Of a stretch of DNA of 64,000 nt, positions 48,901 through 62,424 are shown one piece after another. Below the pieces are notes generated by a model. The model was given only the letters and a program-made list of their open reading frames with translations. It ran no database searches and was not told the origin of the DNA. Source of the DNA: Pycnopodia helianthoides (lineage: Eukaryota > Echinodermata > Asteroidea > Forcipulatida > Asteriidae); contig CM063246.1 of assembly GCA_032158295.1 (NCBI GenBank), positions 4,927,491-4,991,490 on the forward strand, read 5' to 3'. A program made the position numbers and the translations under genes. Numbering within the stretch: the stretch's first letter is position 1; each line of letters begins with the position of its first letter.

Positions 48901-49059
48901 GGGGCTGATTTCACAACGCACTGAGATTCATCTTAAGATGAGTTGTCAATATTGTCACAGTGATTTGTATTGTGACATCACACCTTACTTAGCCCTTAAG
49001 ACTAAGAGTGATTCGTAGTTAAGATCAATCTTACCTTAGCTATTTGTGAAGCCGGGTCC
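48901..49059. repeat. Foldback MITE-like repeat, independent copy
   Basis: Same family as 1599-1743 in the opposite orientation: GGGGCTGATTTCACAACGC, ATCTTAAGAT, TTGTCAATATTG, then the inverted end TTTGTGAAGCCGGG. Confidence 0.6.
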
Positions 49060-49945
49060 AGTATAAAATGTAGGTACTTTTAAGTTGTAATGCCACAAAT
49101 AATTATTAACAATTAATGCATTTAAGCTGTGGCAGATAACGACTTTACGTGTACGTAGTAGTGGTAGACTACAAAACTAGTACTATTCAAGAGTTCAAGC
49201 CTAGAATTAAAAATGCAGCAGAACTTTACTTTAGTCCTGTACATTTTTATTTTAAGTCTACAAGCAACTAAATATTGTGTGTAAACTTTGAGCAGGGTTA
49301 AGATAACAATAAAAGTTTAAGGCTAAACTTTAATATTCAAAATAGTTAAAGGCAGGATATACTTTTGGTAATTGTCACTGACTAGTAGTATCCTCACTTG
49401 GTGTATCCATGCATAAAATTACAAACCTGAAAATTTCTAAAGAGATATCTTTGGTAATTGTCACTGATAGTATCCTCACTTGTTATCCCAATGTATAATA
49501 CAACCTGTAAATTTTATTACCATGGTACGTAGACTGAAGGGTTACAATGATTTTATAACGTGTTTATATTTATCTATGTATTTATTTGACCTTTTAATTC
49601 AACATTTTAAGTGTACCAAATTGAAGTACATTTAAAATCTTAAAAAGAAATTACAAAAACATTTTGCCAAAATTGTACACGAAATTCATTTGTAACTCCA
49701 GGATTTATAAGTTTCAAGTGGATAGTACAAAGTAGGGTACAAATGTATGTAAAATACATATTTTGTGAGCTTGTTTATGAATTTACTCAAAAACCTATCC
49801 TCATTGTACTATTAAATTACCCCTTAAGAAATTTGCGGCAAGATAGTTTGATACTGTTTATATTGTTATAATGTAAGTGCATGTGGTGCTACCCTTATTG
49901 CTCAGAATCTATACCTATTCATGCTTAGTAGTTAACCAAACTAGT

Positions 49946-50330
49946 TTAAAGGCAGTGGACACTATTGGTAATTACTCAAAACAATTAATAGCATAAAACC
50001 TTACTTACGAGTAATGGGGAGAGGTTGACAGTATAAAACATTGTGAGAAACGGCTCCCTCTGAAGTGACATAGTTTTCAAGAAAGAAGTAATTTTCCACG
50101 AATTTGATTTCGAGACCTCAGAATTAGATTTTGAGGTCTCGAAATCAACCATCTGAAAGCACACAACTTCGTGTGACAAGGGTGTTTTTTCTTTCATAGT
50201 TATCTCGCAACTTCGACGACCAATTGAGCTCAAGTTTTTACAGGTTTGTTATTTTATCCATATGTTGAGATACACCAAGTGAGAAGACTGGTCTTTGACA
50301 ATTACCAATAGTGCACTCCACTGTCTTTAA
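49946..50330. mobile_element. TTAA-flanked 385-bp MITE, AGGCAGTGGACACTATTGG family, copy 1
   Basis: TTAA at both borders with ends AGGCAGTGGACACTATTGG and the inverted CCAATAGTG-CCACTGTCT. It contains a strong internal hairpin, TTTCGAGACCTCAGAATTAG facing its near-complement, and the phrase GACCAATTGAGCTCAAG. A copy with about 95% similarity lies at 56632-57011 and a diverged one at 60444-60810. Confidence 0.9.
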
Positions 50331-50340
50331 GATTCAGTTT

Positions 50341-50460
50341 TGGCTCTGAAAAGAGCCGGTGTCGTCTCCCTCTCGATATTTCGAACAGTATACTCTGCTC
50401 GCATTAGAACAGAGTATACTGTTTGAAACGTCGAGACCACACCGGCTCTTCTCAGAGCCA
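50341..50460. repeat. 120-bp imperfect hairpin
   Basis: The left arm (GGCTCTGAAAAGAGCCGGTG to CAGTATACTCTG) is mirrored by the right arm (CAGAGTATACTGTTTG to GGCTCTTCTCAGAGCC) around a short loop near 50400. It abuts the MITE at 49946-50330. Confidence 0.8.
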
Positions 50461-51334
50461 ACACTCCTCCCTTGAGAGATGTACACATGGTTGTACCCGC
50501 AAGTTTTCAAGTTGTAGTTACTTCTTATTTTCCACACCATGCGAAGCTTCCAACATCACTTATAAATCTAGAAATTTAGCCTCCAACTGTCTCAACTTTA
50601 CATTGTGAAGTAAAAACACAAATTAGACAACACATTTAACAAAGATTGTTTAATGGTAGCAATAGTTAAAATTCAATTGACACAAGCCATGAGTTATTTT
50701 ACTATTAATAACATGCATGGACCCCCCCTGTTGTGTAAACAGTGTGTACAGTGGGCCTACCCTTTGTGATGGTCTCAGTAATCTCTTTGGTACAAAATAA
50801 CAAACAATACCTGATTGAAGACAGGTGCAGGAACAGTGACAATGTGGTTAGGCTTTGTGTTATGTGTTACATGCGCACATCACTGTACCTCAAGCCATAC
50901 TATGAAAATGTCTTCTTATTTTAAAGATGACTTGAAATTGCATCATTGCAGGGAAAGCAATCCAGAAACCAAGGTTATGCATTACCCCCCCCCCCCACCC
51001 TGATGCCCCACCCATTTGAAACCGAGACTTTTGATATAACATATTACCAGAATAAGCTTATTTATGGATTAAATTCAATTTCTTTATATTAATACACTTT
51101 GTCAATGTATTGCACACGGGAAAAACTGTCACAAGGGAAGAACAAAGTGTCAGACCTGGGTATATATTAGGCAGAGACCCGATCTGTTATGAATAGTTTG
51201 TCAGTATTCTCCTCTTGAGATTCTATTTTTGGTGAGAATGGGAAGGAAGTTTAATTTCCTATTATTGCCTTAAGGCCCTTAAGGGGCATTTACAAACTCA
51301 CAACATGTTTTGAGTTCTTCGGGCCTAGAATTAC

Positions 51335-51480
51335 ACAGAGGCCATGGCTGTTGCACTGCTCTTGGCCTTGGTGCCCCTTCAGAAGTTGCCCATAGACTCT
51401 AAGATTTTCCAGTGGAAGTGCCCTTTGCAAAGTGAAAATGGCCTTGCCCTCTCAAAGATCAAATTCCAGGCCTGGTTCTT
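51335..51480 (+). repeat. Dispersed repeat (GGTGCCCCTT family), copy 1
   Basis: Related copies at about 55585-55765 (+), 56440-56625 (-) and 58888-59095 (-) share GGCAAC/GGCAATTGCC, TGGTGCCCCTTGAAATG-like and GGTGCCCTTT words in the same order. An ORF of 118 codons at 51344-51700 overlaps it and is probably fortuitous. Confidence 0.6.
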
Positions 51481-53493
51481 AATATTAAGTGTGGATGTCA
51501 GAGCTGCTGGTCTTATACAGTGGGTTGCCATAGTTCGTTATGATTGCCCATCGTGCATTTGGGGGACAAAGTGTGCACGAAAAATTGCCGTAAGCACTTG
51601 TTATAAACGGCCAGAATGCAGTCAAATTTGTGACCGACAAGATACGGTTGAAATTGTTTTATTTGAAGTTCATTTAGTGGATGGAAGTGATACTGACTGA
51701 TCCAGGAAGTTTTGAAAATGGTTTTGCAAAATATGAACTTAACATATTTTAATATTCAAACGTGCATCACACAGTCTTGAAATGTTTTTTGAAAATGTAT
51801 TTATTTGTGTATTTTCTTGGGGGGGGGAGGGGATAAATTTACTTGTATATTTTCAATTTTCTCAAAGAAATGTACATTTGACCAGGCCCAATCCCGGAAT
51901 GAACTTCAAGGCCCAATGATTGAAAATCAAAATAATGGATTAAAATTTTGTAAAATAAGACCACAGAGTCAAGAACTTGTACAGAAAAAATGTGTATATA
52001 GAATTCCTCACAAGAAACTCAGATTCAGTACATCATGATAGCCCAACCAGCTCTCTGCCTATTATTTGTTGTAGAGCTTTAAAAAATTATAATGGTATAG
52101 TTTTAAATATGTGCAATGTGTGTCACACAAGCCATGCAGTTAATGCATTTTAGATTTCATCCTACAAAATTACAATGTTGAGTCCGTAGTTCATCCGTAA
52201 CTCTTCATAATAAGAAACATTGAGATAATAATTGTTATCATGTAAAACATCAGCTATAAATGTATCTTGGTGATTATTTTTCTTGAGGTCAGTACATGTA
52301 GTTTTAACTGATTGAAACTCCGCAGCAGATCATTGCCAGTAGGCCTAGTACAACCTTTTACCGGGCGCTACTGTACAATGCTTTTCATACTTGGTACATG
52401 TAGATGTAATCAATCTTCTTGTCCATCTATGGACACACTGCACGCGTACAGTTAGGATGAAATCTTGCCACATGTATTGAGCGCAATTTAGTCTGCGTGC
52501 AATTGTACACACTTGTATCCACAAAAGTATAAAAAAACTAATGTCAAGCCAGGCTTTTTATTAATATGGAACTGTTCTGTTGTGACCCAAAGGCATTGGA
52601 ACTGATAAGGTCATACTTGTGAGTGTTAGCCATATGGGTGATAAGTAGAGTTTGCAAGGCTGGAGGTAAATAATGGCCTCCATGGCGCTCCTTCTTCTCT
52701 CGTTCCTCGGGTAGTCGGACTTGAATTTCTTATGGTTCATCAGTTTCAGTCTTGCGTGTGGAGTAGTACAGGGACGCTAGGCCACTATGCATGCATGAAG
52801 CGTAGCGCACATGGCCAATGAATATTACAGTGTGGCAACAGCTCTTAACGTACCTCATAAATAATGTTTTCCTGACATATATGCCTATTACAATGCCATG
52901 TAGTACATGTCAGGCCTTGCGCTTAAGCTTTTTGTAAAGTAGCCCACCGGGCTAGTAAACATTGCCTTTTACTTGTCCCCAGGAAATTTTAGTAGCCAAT
53001 ATTTAAAACATGAAATGTCATTAATGTATCTTTTTCTGATCTCAACCAGTATGGTCAAATGAAGTTACATTTACACACTCATAAGTAAATAAACACATGT
53101 TTAAAATGTATTATTTACATCTGAAAAGGAAGAATATGAGCATTATAAACAAGTAGGTTGCACAGTTTTTTAGTAGCCCACAGGGCAAGTTGAGAAGTGG
53201 TGTTTACTAGCCCACAGGAGTTTTTACTAGACAGTGTACGCCGGGCTAGTGTTAAGGGCGAGCCCTGCATGTACATCCATCAGAACCTGTATCTAAAGTC
53301 ATCCTTTCAGAGTTCATTATTTTTTGAAATCGAGTTTTGTTTTTATGTAACTTTTTTTCTTCCCTCATCCAATGCCTTAATTAAATCCATTTGTTAGGCC
53401 TATTGTCTGCAATATTGCAGACAAGAATTTCAAAACATTACTTGTTGTAGCAGGGACTAATCAGTTAATTGTAATCATGTTAGGAATTTTGTT

Positions 53494-53886
53494 TTAAAGG
53501 AACATTACAGAATTGGTTTTGCTAACAAAACAGTTGCTGGCAGTGTAAGCACTTTATGTAATCCACCATATACATAAACTGACAAACCTGTAGAAGTTTG
53601 AGATCGATCGGCCATCTGGGTCACGAGAAAATAGTGAAAAACCGATTACACATTTGCATGAAATCATATAGGTTCAACAAACGAATAAAACGCTCACTGA
53701 GCGATAAACTCCAATCGGAAAATTAGTTTATTCATTTCTCATCAAATATGGCATTTCAGACAGAAATATTTCAAGGGATGTTTTCTACTATCATCATCAT
53801 TAGACCGTGTAAGTTTTATGTAAATCTGTGATCAAAAAGTATATTTTACAAGTTTTTTTCTTACCAATTCTGTAATGTTCCTTTAA
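53494..53886. mobile_element. TTAA-flanked 393-bp MITE, second copy
   Basis: Same length and nearly the same sequence as 41513-41905, in the same orientation, with TTAA at 53494-53497 and 53883-53886. It lies in MTSS1 intron 1. High similarity implies both copies inserted recently. Confidence 0.9.
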
Positions 53887-54097
53887 AAATAATACAGACA
53901 GTAATTCAAAATTAATTTTTAGAATATTACTTGGAAAAGAAAAGGAGAAAGATGAAAGAAAAGCAGAGACAAGGGGTTGATTATCAGATTGTAAATCCGA
54001 GCATGCTTAATATTTAACTTCAATTTAATAAACTACAAGGGAAACTGAGTGAATGGTAAAATTTTAACTAAACTTTGAAGTGAACAAAGAAAAAATG

Positions 54098-54172
54098 GAC
54101 TAGAACAGTTTTTGAACCTGCTACCTCTGGGTTTATGTAACAGTGCTCTAACAACAGAGCTACGTTGTAGCC
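54098..54172 (-). repeat. tRNA-like segment of a SINE (minus strand)
   Basis: On the minus strand: GGCTACA, GTAGCTCTGTTGTTAGAGC, GGTTCAAAAACTG, TCTAGTC, a decayed version of 12447-12518 with a damaged B-box and an enlarged anticodon region. The GATCGCCAATACAG phrase before it and the TTTCTTTGTTCA phrase after it are shared with the 12179-12545 element. Confidence 0.65.
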
Positions 54173-54404
54173 CTGTATTGGCGATCTCCCTATTTGGTCA
54201 ATATCGTTGTTGAAAAAACTTTTGCAAAAATACCTGACCAAGTACAATTATTAAACATCAGGATGAATTGAATTCTTTAAAATAATAACCTAACAGCACT
54301 GAAACATTTTGAAATGTTTGTTAAATGTTTGTTTTTGTATTGCATTTTTTATTTTGTTTTTTAAAAGTATTATACATTTTTTTCTTGTTGTTATTTTGTA
54401 TCAG

Positions 54405-54466
54405 GGTTCTGTTCCAGTGTGGGAAGATTTCACAAGCAAAGCCTCCAAGTTACACACACAACTCAA
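54405..54466 (+). CDS. MTSS1: MTSS1-type protein, coding exon 2
   Basis: 62 nt between TTTTGTATCAG and GTAAGTAAA, reading GSVPVWEDFTSKASKLHTQL plus two bases of the next codon. It continues the IMD helix of exon 1. The xPVWEDFxxKAxKLxxQL pattern is diagnostic for the MTSS family. The phase-2 end fits exon 3 (AA|G gives Lys). Confidence 0.92.
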
Positions 54467-55395
54467 GTAAGTAAAATAGCCATCTTGGTTTGAGTCCCTG
54501 ACTACCTAGTACAAATATACAGCAGTTAAAAAAAAAAAAAACATAAATAAGGGTGCAGACTAACTGCAGACTGCTTAAGTTTACGAAGCTTCGATTTGGC
54601 TTTAATGAGTAAAGCAGACTAAGGCCGTGTCCAAATTGGCAGCTGCGGCTTCGGCTGGATCCCCATGTCATCATGTGTTTAAAAGTATAGGACGACTTTA
54701 ACAACACCCTTAGCAACAGTCATAGACGTAGCTATAGCTGCCAATTCGGATACACCTTAAAGCTGAAAAAAATTTTTTTGTAGGCACTGATTTCTTTTAG
54801 TCAATTTACGCTGACATAGCAGTAGTTTTTGCCAACAGTACAGGCTGGCTAAAATGGGCAGTCACGTAGAAAACAATTAAACAATTCAGGGTTTGTCCTT
54901 TAAAACTTTTTCAGTGACTAGCCAGCGGGACTTGACATTTCACAAGTCCATCAGCTTTGTTCACAAACAAGTCCATGTTCTATATTAAATTTAAATGCTT
55001 TTAAATGCTGAACCAGCTAGCCGGACCACCAGAGAATAATTTAGAACGGTCCTTGGGTGTTTTAGCATTTAGTCTGCAGAACACCATTAAGGAGGGGGGG
55101 GGGGGTCATACTGAACTCTAGATGATTGAGAAATTTTTTAAAAGCACTGACAAATCTGAAGACACAAGTTTATTATGGAAAGAAAACAAAAATGGACCCC
55201 TGTCTCCAGTTGCCGGCAATTTATTTTTTCAGCACTTTTAAAATGATTGTCGATATTATTCAGCCTAAAGTGTCGATCGTTGTCAAGAAGTACATGTACT
55301 GTTTGAAGTTCAAATATTTCTGATTTGCTCTCCAATCAACCTGGCTGGCTATCATGGCATCTGAAACAACATTTATTTGATTCCCTATTTTTTAG
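54467..55395 (+). other. Intron 2 of the MTSS1-type gene
   Basis: 929 bp, GTAAGT to CTATTTTTTAG. It contains a repeat at about 54895-55050 (ACTAGCCAGCGGGAC... GCTAGCCGGACCACC) with a relative at about 58600-58770, and a G homopolymer near 55095. No gene seen. Confidence 0.8.
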
Positions 55396-55469
55396 GACAA
55401 CCATCATAGCAGTGAGTGCATTTCTGGAAGCCTTCCAGCGCATAGCTGACATTGCTACCAACTCCAGAG
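55396..55469 (+). CDS. MTSS1: MTSS1-type protein, coding exon 3
   Basis: 74 nt between CTATTTTTTAG and GTAAGAG. With the split codon it reads KTTIIAVSAFLEAFQRIADI then ATNSRG, matching the next part of the IMD domain (TTxxAxxAFLxAFQxxADxATNxRG). It ends in phase 1 inside the Gly codon, as in vertebrates. The following exon (GTREIGSALTRM-like) was not found before 64000, so the gene continues beyond the window. Confidence 0.92.
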
Positions 55470-56631
55470 GTAAGAGTCCGTGCTTTGGTTTGATCGAATG
55501 AAAGAGGGAAGCAATATATCTCAAGCAAAAAGAAAACCTTGTTTCCTTTAGCACTCACCAGGACTCCATGTGTCTATAGTCAGGACTGATACTGTATGGA
55601 GGCAGCAGAGGCAACTGCCCCCATGCCCCTGGTCGTTGACTCGGTGCACCTTGAAATGTTCAAGTACAAATTGAACGTTCCCTCACAGACATGCCCTTAT
55701 TCAAAAAAAAAAAAAACACCCAGCCTTGCCCTTGCGAGAACGAAGTCTCAGGACTGCATGGTGCATTTTAACAAAATGATACATCATTCAATGAACATAA
55801 TTTCATATGTAGTTTTCTGCGTAATTTGGTTAAAGAATGAACACGCTCCACGGAGCAATTGAAACGGATGAGGGATCGTGCTCAGTGATGACGGACACAG
55901 GGATTCCCGGCCTTACATATATACCTTCTTGGGGAGAGAGGAAGGAACACCCCTTAAACCAATGCCCTTACTTAGGGTTCGATGACGTTTAATCCCTTCC
56001 CAGTCACTTGTCGAAAAATGGTACAGCAAGATGGGCAAGTAGGCTGAGTGGTTTGCAGATAATTATCTACACACTGGTGATATACTGAATCTCATGGGTT
56101 CTAGTCAATTGTGAGTCACCTGTGAATATCTCGTAGACAAGTCGGTGATCTGTACTGACTGATCTGCCAAGATTAGACCACGTACATGTGAAGCAAAGAC
56201 ATTCAAATTATACATTAATCATTTAAAGATCTATCATATTTGCTGTAAGTGGCTTTGCTACAGCACGAATGATGGTAAGTGTCTACAGCTGGTGTGACCC
56301 AGATTTCAAGAATCATTCTGCTGAAAATTATTGCGGTTATTTATGGTCGGAATAAATCTGGACAGTTTGATATGCCTAAGGTAAACATGTGAATCAGTAT
56401 TTAAAATATCTAGCATTTCTGAAACGACTTCAAGTTCCAGTACCAGGCCTGATGCTTTAATCTTGAATGAGAAAGGGCACCAAGGCAGTTTCTGTTTTGT
56501 AAAGGGCACCTCTATGAGGTAATTGTCAATTTCTATTGGACCGTTTGGAGGGGCACCAACACAATGAATGACCAGGGGGCAACGGTGGCAATCGCCCCCA
56601 TTGCATCCGCGAAGCATCAGGCCCGCTAGAG

Positions 56632-57011
56632 TTAAAGGCACTGGACACTATTGGTAATTATTCAAAATAATTATTAGCATAAAACCTTACTTGGTAACGA
56701 GTAATGGGGAGAGGTTGACAGTATAAAACATTGTGAGAAACGGCTCCCTCTGAAGTGACATAGTTTTCGAGAAAGAAGTAATTTTCCATGAATTTGATTT
56801 CGAGACCTCAGAATTAGAATTTGAGGTCTCGAAATCAACCATCTGAAAGCACACAACTTCGTGTGACAAGGGTGTTTTTTCTTTCATAGTGATCTCCTTC
56901 GACGACCAATTGAGCTCAAGTTTTTACAGGTTGTTATTTTATCCTATGTTGAGATACACCAAGTGAGAAGACTGGTCTTTGACAATTACCAATAGTGTCC
57001 ACTGTCTTTAA
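56632..57011. mobile_element. TTAA-flanked MITE, AGGCAGTGGACACTATTGG family, copy 2
   Basis: TTAA at 56632-56635 and 57008-57011 with intact inverted ends, in the same orientation as 49946-50330 and nearly identical to it. Unusually, GATTCAGTTTTG follows the right TTAA in both copies, suggesting that neighbouring sequence was duplicated too or that the insertion preferred that site. Confidence 0.9.
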
Positions 57012-60000
57012 GATTCAGTTTTGCTGAGAGTAATACGGGGATGTCACAAAATCAGCAAACTAAAGTCTGGGTAGGTTAAGTTGCAGCGATTTTCCACACA
57101 CAAACAGAAATGGGCCTTCACTCAATACTGCTGAATTAATTTGTAATAAATGTACACCGTCCGTCTCCATTTACTGATTACAACGTCAGCCATCAACACC
57201 TTCAGACCTTTCCCGAGTGTCTACCATGGACACATAGAAGAAGATGAAACGCATCACAATAACCAGGAGTGTCGGGGAGTCATGTTGCATGTAGTCAGCG
57301 ATGGCAATAATTAAATTCTTGTCTTGAGAGAGAGATCTTCCACGGCCCTTTCACCGTCGCTCCAGCTGCGTGTAACTCGTCAGACTGAGGCTCGGCCATC
57401 TTTAAAACGGAGCAACTCGTTCATGAACACCTTTGAATTAGATACACCTCATGGACACAAGTGCTGCACCGGTTGTCTGACATTGCTTTTTTATAAAAAA
57501 AATTCCCATCTTTCGATAGAGGCGTATGGTATCTGGTGACTTAGGTCAGACTTAATTATTTGATGATTGATGACTTAACAATTTCGATGACACATGACGG
57601 TATTTTGTGGAGACACTTTGGAAAAAACGGTTCATCTGATGAAATCTTAGGGGAGGCGTTGTTGGCGTGAGGTGCAGTATCGCCAAGAACTCTTGGAGAT
57701 GAGTTTCAAAGCTCAACTATTCCCTAGTTGAAGGTTTTCAGTCCCTCTTCTGGTTTGGTGTGCCTTGCTGGTTCAAAGAGCATGCAGATCACTGCTTGAA
57801 AAATGCTTGCATTGGTACTCTGTATTACAAATTTGATCCCCACAATTCTTCAAAAACTCAATCTTTAATTTGTTGTTCCGACGTATTATCATGTGTGTTG
57901 TTTTGTCAAAGTTTAACTTTTTGAAATACGACATAAACTTTCTGCTCAACTGAATTTTTCTACTATACTGCTTATTGTCAGATTGAAGCCATCATTCAAT
58001 GTGGCCAGAGAAATGCTATTAAGTTGCTCTTTCTGTTACATCTTCAAGATGTATTTATTCATTCCATCTGGTTGGGTAGGTGCACCTTTAATCTTGGCAT
58101 TACATTGCCCACATGTTCCCAATCAGTGGAAAGCTCAGGTCTGATGATAGAAACTATGAATGATTGATAGCCGGACTGGATTTATGACAGTTTAGATGTC
58201 TTCATCAAAAACTACCAGACCTCCATGATGTTTATTTGCGGAGCTCCAAACAAACCTCTGGGTTTTAACCTATTATGGCTACTGTTTCATCAACATATTG
58301 ACCGCAAGTAACCAGCCCCTACACCTGTGATCTGTCAGGGTTTTCCTGATTCTTGATTTTGTTCATAGATCTTGAAGATGTAAATTGTGTCTTAAAGCAT
58401 CTTTTTAGTTCTCCATTTTTTGTGATGTACCTGTAGAGAGTCTTTAAATCTAGTTCCCCGGTACCCTGGAAGTTTAGGAAGTTTCATCTTCAGGTCAAGA
58501 AGAGACTGCAGTCCATTTGTCATGAATTGTTATAATTTTTTTTTTTTTACATCGACACCCTTGGCCCCACACTGGGTTCATGCCCTTAAATTTGTTTAAC
58601 GACTAGCGAGCAGGACCAGTTAAGTTGTCATTTCACTCATTCGCCAGGTTGTTCACCTGTCCATATTTCATGTCAAACTAGGGATGCTTTTCAACACTGA
58701 ACTAGCCAGCCGGACCACTTCGATAGAACTTTGACTGGTTCTCGGTTGTTTTAACTGGTGTTTGGCCAGTGGACCACTGTTAAAGGGAGAACGCTGTCAC
58801 ATATTATTATCATGTAAAGCACAGGGCCCAATATTACAATTTCATATATGTAATAGACCCCTGGTTTGATTAAGCCTTGGATATTATTCATGTGCAGGAC
58901 TGATGCTTCGTTTTTCGAAAGGGCAATGGCACCAAGGCGTTTTCACCTTGGTATTAATTACTTGGTATAGGGCACCTCTAGGGGGAAATTGTAATATTTC
59001 TGCTGGAACATTTCAAGGGGCACCAAGTCAATGACCGGGGGCAACAGAGGCAATTGCCTCTGGTGCCTTTGTAAAGTATCAGGCTTGCATGTGTCTGGTT
59101 TTTTGTCTTCTTTTGATCAGATTTTTATTTTATTCAAAGTTTTATCCTAAGGATACATTCTAGAAAAAGGGAACCGTGTTTGAGATTTGCACAAATGATA
59201 AACTCAATAAATGCCTTTAGGATTATAGACCTTGCACTGAGTCCACGTTTTTATTTTTTGTTTGAGTTGGTTTAAAAGCTCCAAACAGCTCCACTTCATA
59301 TTTGAAACACAAACATATTGTGCCTTCTGGGTATAAGATAAAGGATCTAAATGTAGAATCCGAAAGTGAAACTCATCGAGGGGAGTCTGATCAATCTAAA
59401 GCTCAATTCAACAATTGACCAGACCACAGTTTCCGGGGTAAAGTTAGCATGTACTTCCCATAGTTACTCTTCAGTCTGCACCTGTTTTCGGTTTAAGTGT
59501 TGTTTACTCAATATTTTGCTCAGCTCAGATTTGAAAATCCCCTCAAGTATTTCAGATCCTCAGGTTTTGTAAAGCAGCTAGGATTGGCAACAACAAAGGA
59601 GTCAGTCGTGCTACAAGGATGTCACACTGGGCAAAGGAGGGATAAACCAGTACCCAGAAATTACAGTTTCTCGCTCCATATTTCTATTGAAAATCCTAAC
59701 GAAAAGAGATCAGACAACTTAGAAACTTTTGGTCAAGTCAAAGAATTGTTATTTGGTTTTTTGGGGGGGCATCTGCTCCTACAAGATGGTACCAGGGAAA
59801 AGCTTGTTCGAAGAATATGTTGAAGCAGATTGTTGGAGTACAGCATGTGTAGTGAGTAATGTTCCATTAGAAGATAGACTGACCAGACTCAAAAGTGAGA
59901 GTAAACCTAACTAGTCATAATCCAACCTGGATTCCTATTGTCGCGATACAGGTGGAAATGATTTGTCATTTGTGGTTTTCTACAATTTCCTGCCGCCTGA

Positions 60001-60443
60001 TGTGATCTCTTACCCCACTCCTAATGGGAAGGATAGCTGCATCATAGGATATATTGATTTTCACCTAATTACATAATCCATCCTCCCGGCCTGGGATTTT
60101 CGTGGGGGACACGAGTGATGACTTGGAAGGGACGGGCATTTACTGTGCGCTCGGTCCCCGAGTGTATAATATCATCATCATTATCGTTGTACCTTGGCAA
60201 TAGGGGTACTTTATAATGCTCTTTGCCTGTAGCTCTGTACGTCACCTGGCTGCAAAAAATGTAAATTACTTTTGTGGAACATGAACAAGGGCTTTGCATT
60301 AGCATGTCGTGGCTTACTACTCCTGTGTGCGCACTGGGCACGGTTTGGGATCAGAGATCTGATTAGCGATAGAAATGCTCTAAAGGTCTGTTCCAAAAAA
60401 AAGTAGAGAGTATTGAACCAAATAATTTCCACAGTATGTGACT

Positions 60444-60810
60444 TTAAAGGCAGGGTGTACTTTTGGTAATTACTCCACAACTTACATGTAATGACCATAA
60501 AAACTTACTTGGTAAATAGCACTGGAGAGCTGTTGATATTTGTTAGATATATGACGCCGTTTGAATTGAAGTAATGTAGTTTTTAGAGAAAGAGGTAATT
60601 TTTCATCACAAAATTTGAATCTTAGAAAGGCTTCAGGCATGAAGTGAGGCATCTGAAAGCACACACGATTCTATGCAATGAGGGTGTTTTTTTCTCTCAT
60701 TGTTTTCGTTGCAACTTCGATGACAGATTGAGTCCAAAATTTCACAGGGTTGTTATTTTATGCATAAATGTTGGGATACGACAATAAACTCAAGTATACC
60801 CTGCCTTTAG
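60444..60810. mobile_element. Diverged TTAA-type MITE, copy 3
   Basis: Ends AGGCAGGGTGTACTTTTGG and the inverted AAGTATACCCTGCCTTTA, with the shared internal phrases CATCTGAAAGCACACA and GGGTGTTTTTTTCTCTCAT. The right TTAA is decayed to TTAG. Confidence 0.75.
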
Positions 60811-62348
60811 TCAGCTTTTATGCCCAATGTGTGAATGGTATCCTGGCTCCGAACAAAGGCAGTTACTTGTGAATAAACTGCGATAGCTTGTTATTGTTTA
60901 TTATGACAGAATGTGAATGATGGGGGGGGGGGGTCTTTCTCTATGCTCATAGGAAGGGAAGACAACCTTTGTGTCTACTAATGTGTCCAGTGTTTACAAT
61001 TTTCAGCTGTGCTTGGTTCGCAATGTACCAGTACCTTGTGAATGCTTTTAATAACGTAACGTGGAGTAAAAAAGATTGAATACAAATAACATGCTTGAGG
61101 GCATGGCTGTTCCCACACACAGTGAAATTTATGTTTGTATACAATTCCAGCTTGCACGGCTACAGTGTGTACAGTAATGGTAAACCAACATCTGTATTCT
61201 CGTGACCGATTCCCATAACTCACTGTGGACCCGGGATGGCTGGCTTTTTGGGAGAGAGTAGTGTGTGCACAGCGGTGTTATTTTATACATTGTAGATCTA
61301 CAACTTACAATGTACAAGGCTTATTTTAGTGTTTGGACAAAGATGAGAACTGCAGTCTAAACGAATATGTTGTTTTGCGGGGCCTCGTAAAAAATGGTTA
61401 TCTTGGTGGATCTACCAAAGTCTGGTGTAATTATTGAGGAGACAAACACTTAACATAAGGGCTCAGTCAGGTTGGCTTAGTGGCACAAAACAGTCTGCAA
61501 ATAACAGTAAGATTAAACCCAACAGTTGGCCTCAGCAAGCTGCCCTGCTAATACCACACTCCATATAGGTGGCTGCTGAGGATTAGTGAGTCATTGTGTA
61601 CACTCTGCTTCCAGTGCATTCCCCTTTAATCCTGGCCTAATCCCAGGATTAAGGATCAGCTGTGATCTGAATAGCTAATATACGTTCTTGAAGGTTAATG
61701 GTACACGCAAATTCTGTAATTTTAATGAAATTTTCAGTCCCAACTCCATCCCCTTGCCCCTGCAATGAAAACAAAAACAACGCTATTGTAATCACTAGAC
61801 AAAGATTGTTTGTGTGTCCAGCGTATTGCATTGTGTGCAGGGACACAAAACTACAAACTACAAACTCTTTTATAACTGGGGGACTTTGGGGGGCTATTTT
61901 ATAGTGATCGGAGATCAATGAAAGATGGCCTTGCACTGTTCACAGGCTTAGTTGATTTCATACAAAGCATCCCCACAGCCAGACAGTTCTGCTGGCCGTT
62001 AAGAATAACATCTGGTCCCGAGCTGCCTGTAGACACTGCCAGATTTGTTTGACAAATTCGTGAAACTAAATATTTGTCTTTTGCTGGAGTTGTGAGCTTT
62101 GACTTCCCTCCACCTTGCTTTGCCTTGGCACACCTTCTAAAAGTACAACTACTTTTGCAAAACAATGTGTCTGACGTTTGTTTTCTTTAAAAATAGAGCA
62201 AGTTCAATTTGTAGGGTTAGAAAAAGTTTTAAGAGCAGCAACTTGTACCATTAGTTTTTTTGGTTTTTACCATAACATTGATGTATGTAAAGCACTGTAT
62301 ACTCAGCACTTTCCCAAGTTCTGTGAAAAAAAATCCACAGACATGACA

Positions 62349-62424
62349 CTCTGGTGGGATTTGAACCCACGACCTTTGCCATTCTAGAGCAGATGTCTTA
62401 CCAACTAGTCCACTAAGATTGCCC
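62349..62424 (-). repeat. tRNA-like SINE segment (minus strand)
   Basis: On the minus strand: GGCAATCTTAGTGGACTAGT, GGTAAGACA, then GTGGGTTCAAATCCCAC (perfect T arm and B-box). The acceptor does not pair. It is a SINE promoter remnant, not a tRNA gene. Confidence 0.6.

Noticed and set aside
51344..51700. 118-residue ORF beginning MAVALLLALVPLQK, possibly a secreted protein
   Set aside because: Its first 45 codons lie in a dispersed non-coding repeat with three other copies nearby, and no splice or family support was found.
55551..55590. Candidate MTSS1 exon 4 (a TTTAG followed by a frame reading ALTR)
   Set aside because: Only four residues resemble the expected SALTRM segment; the preceding GTREIG part is missing, the frame stops within 15 codons, and it lies only 80 bp after exon 3.
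59497..59823. 108-residue ORF in MTSS1 intron 3
   Set aside because: No conserved motif, no good splice sites, and the composition of random AT-rich DNA.
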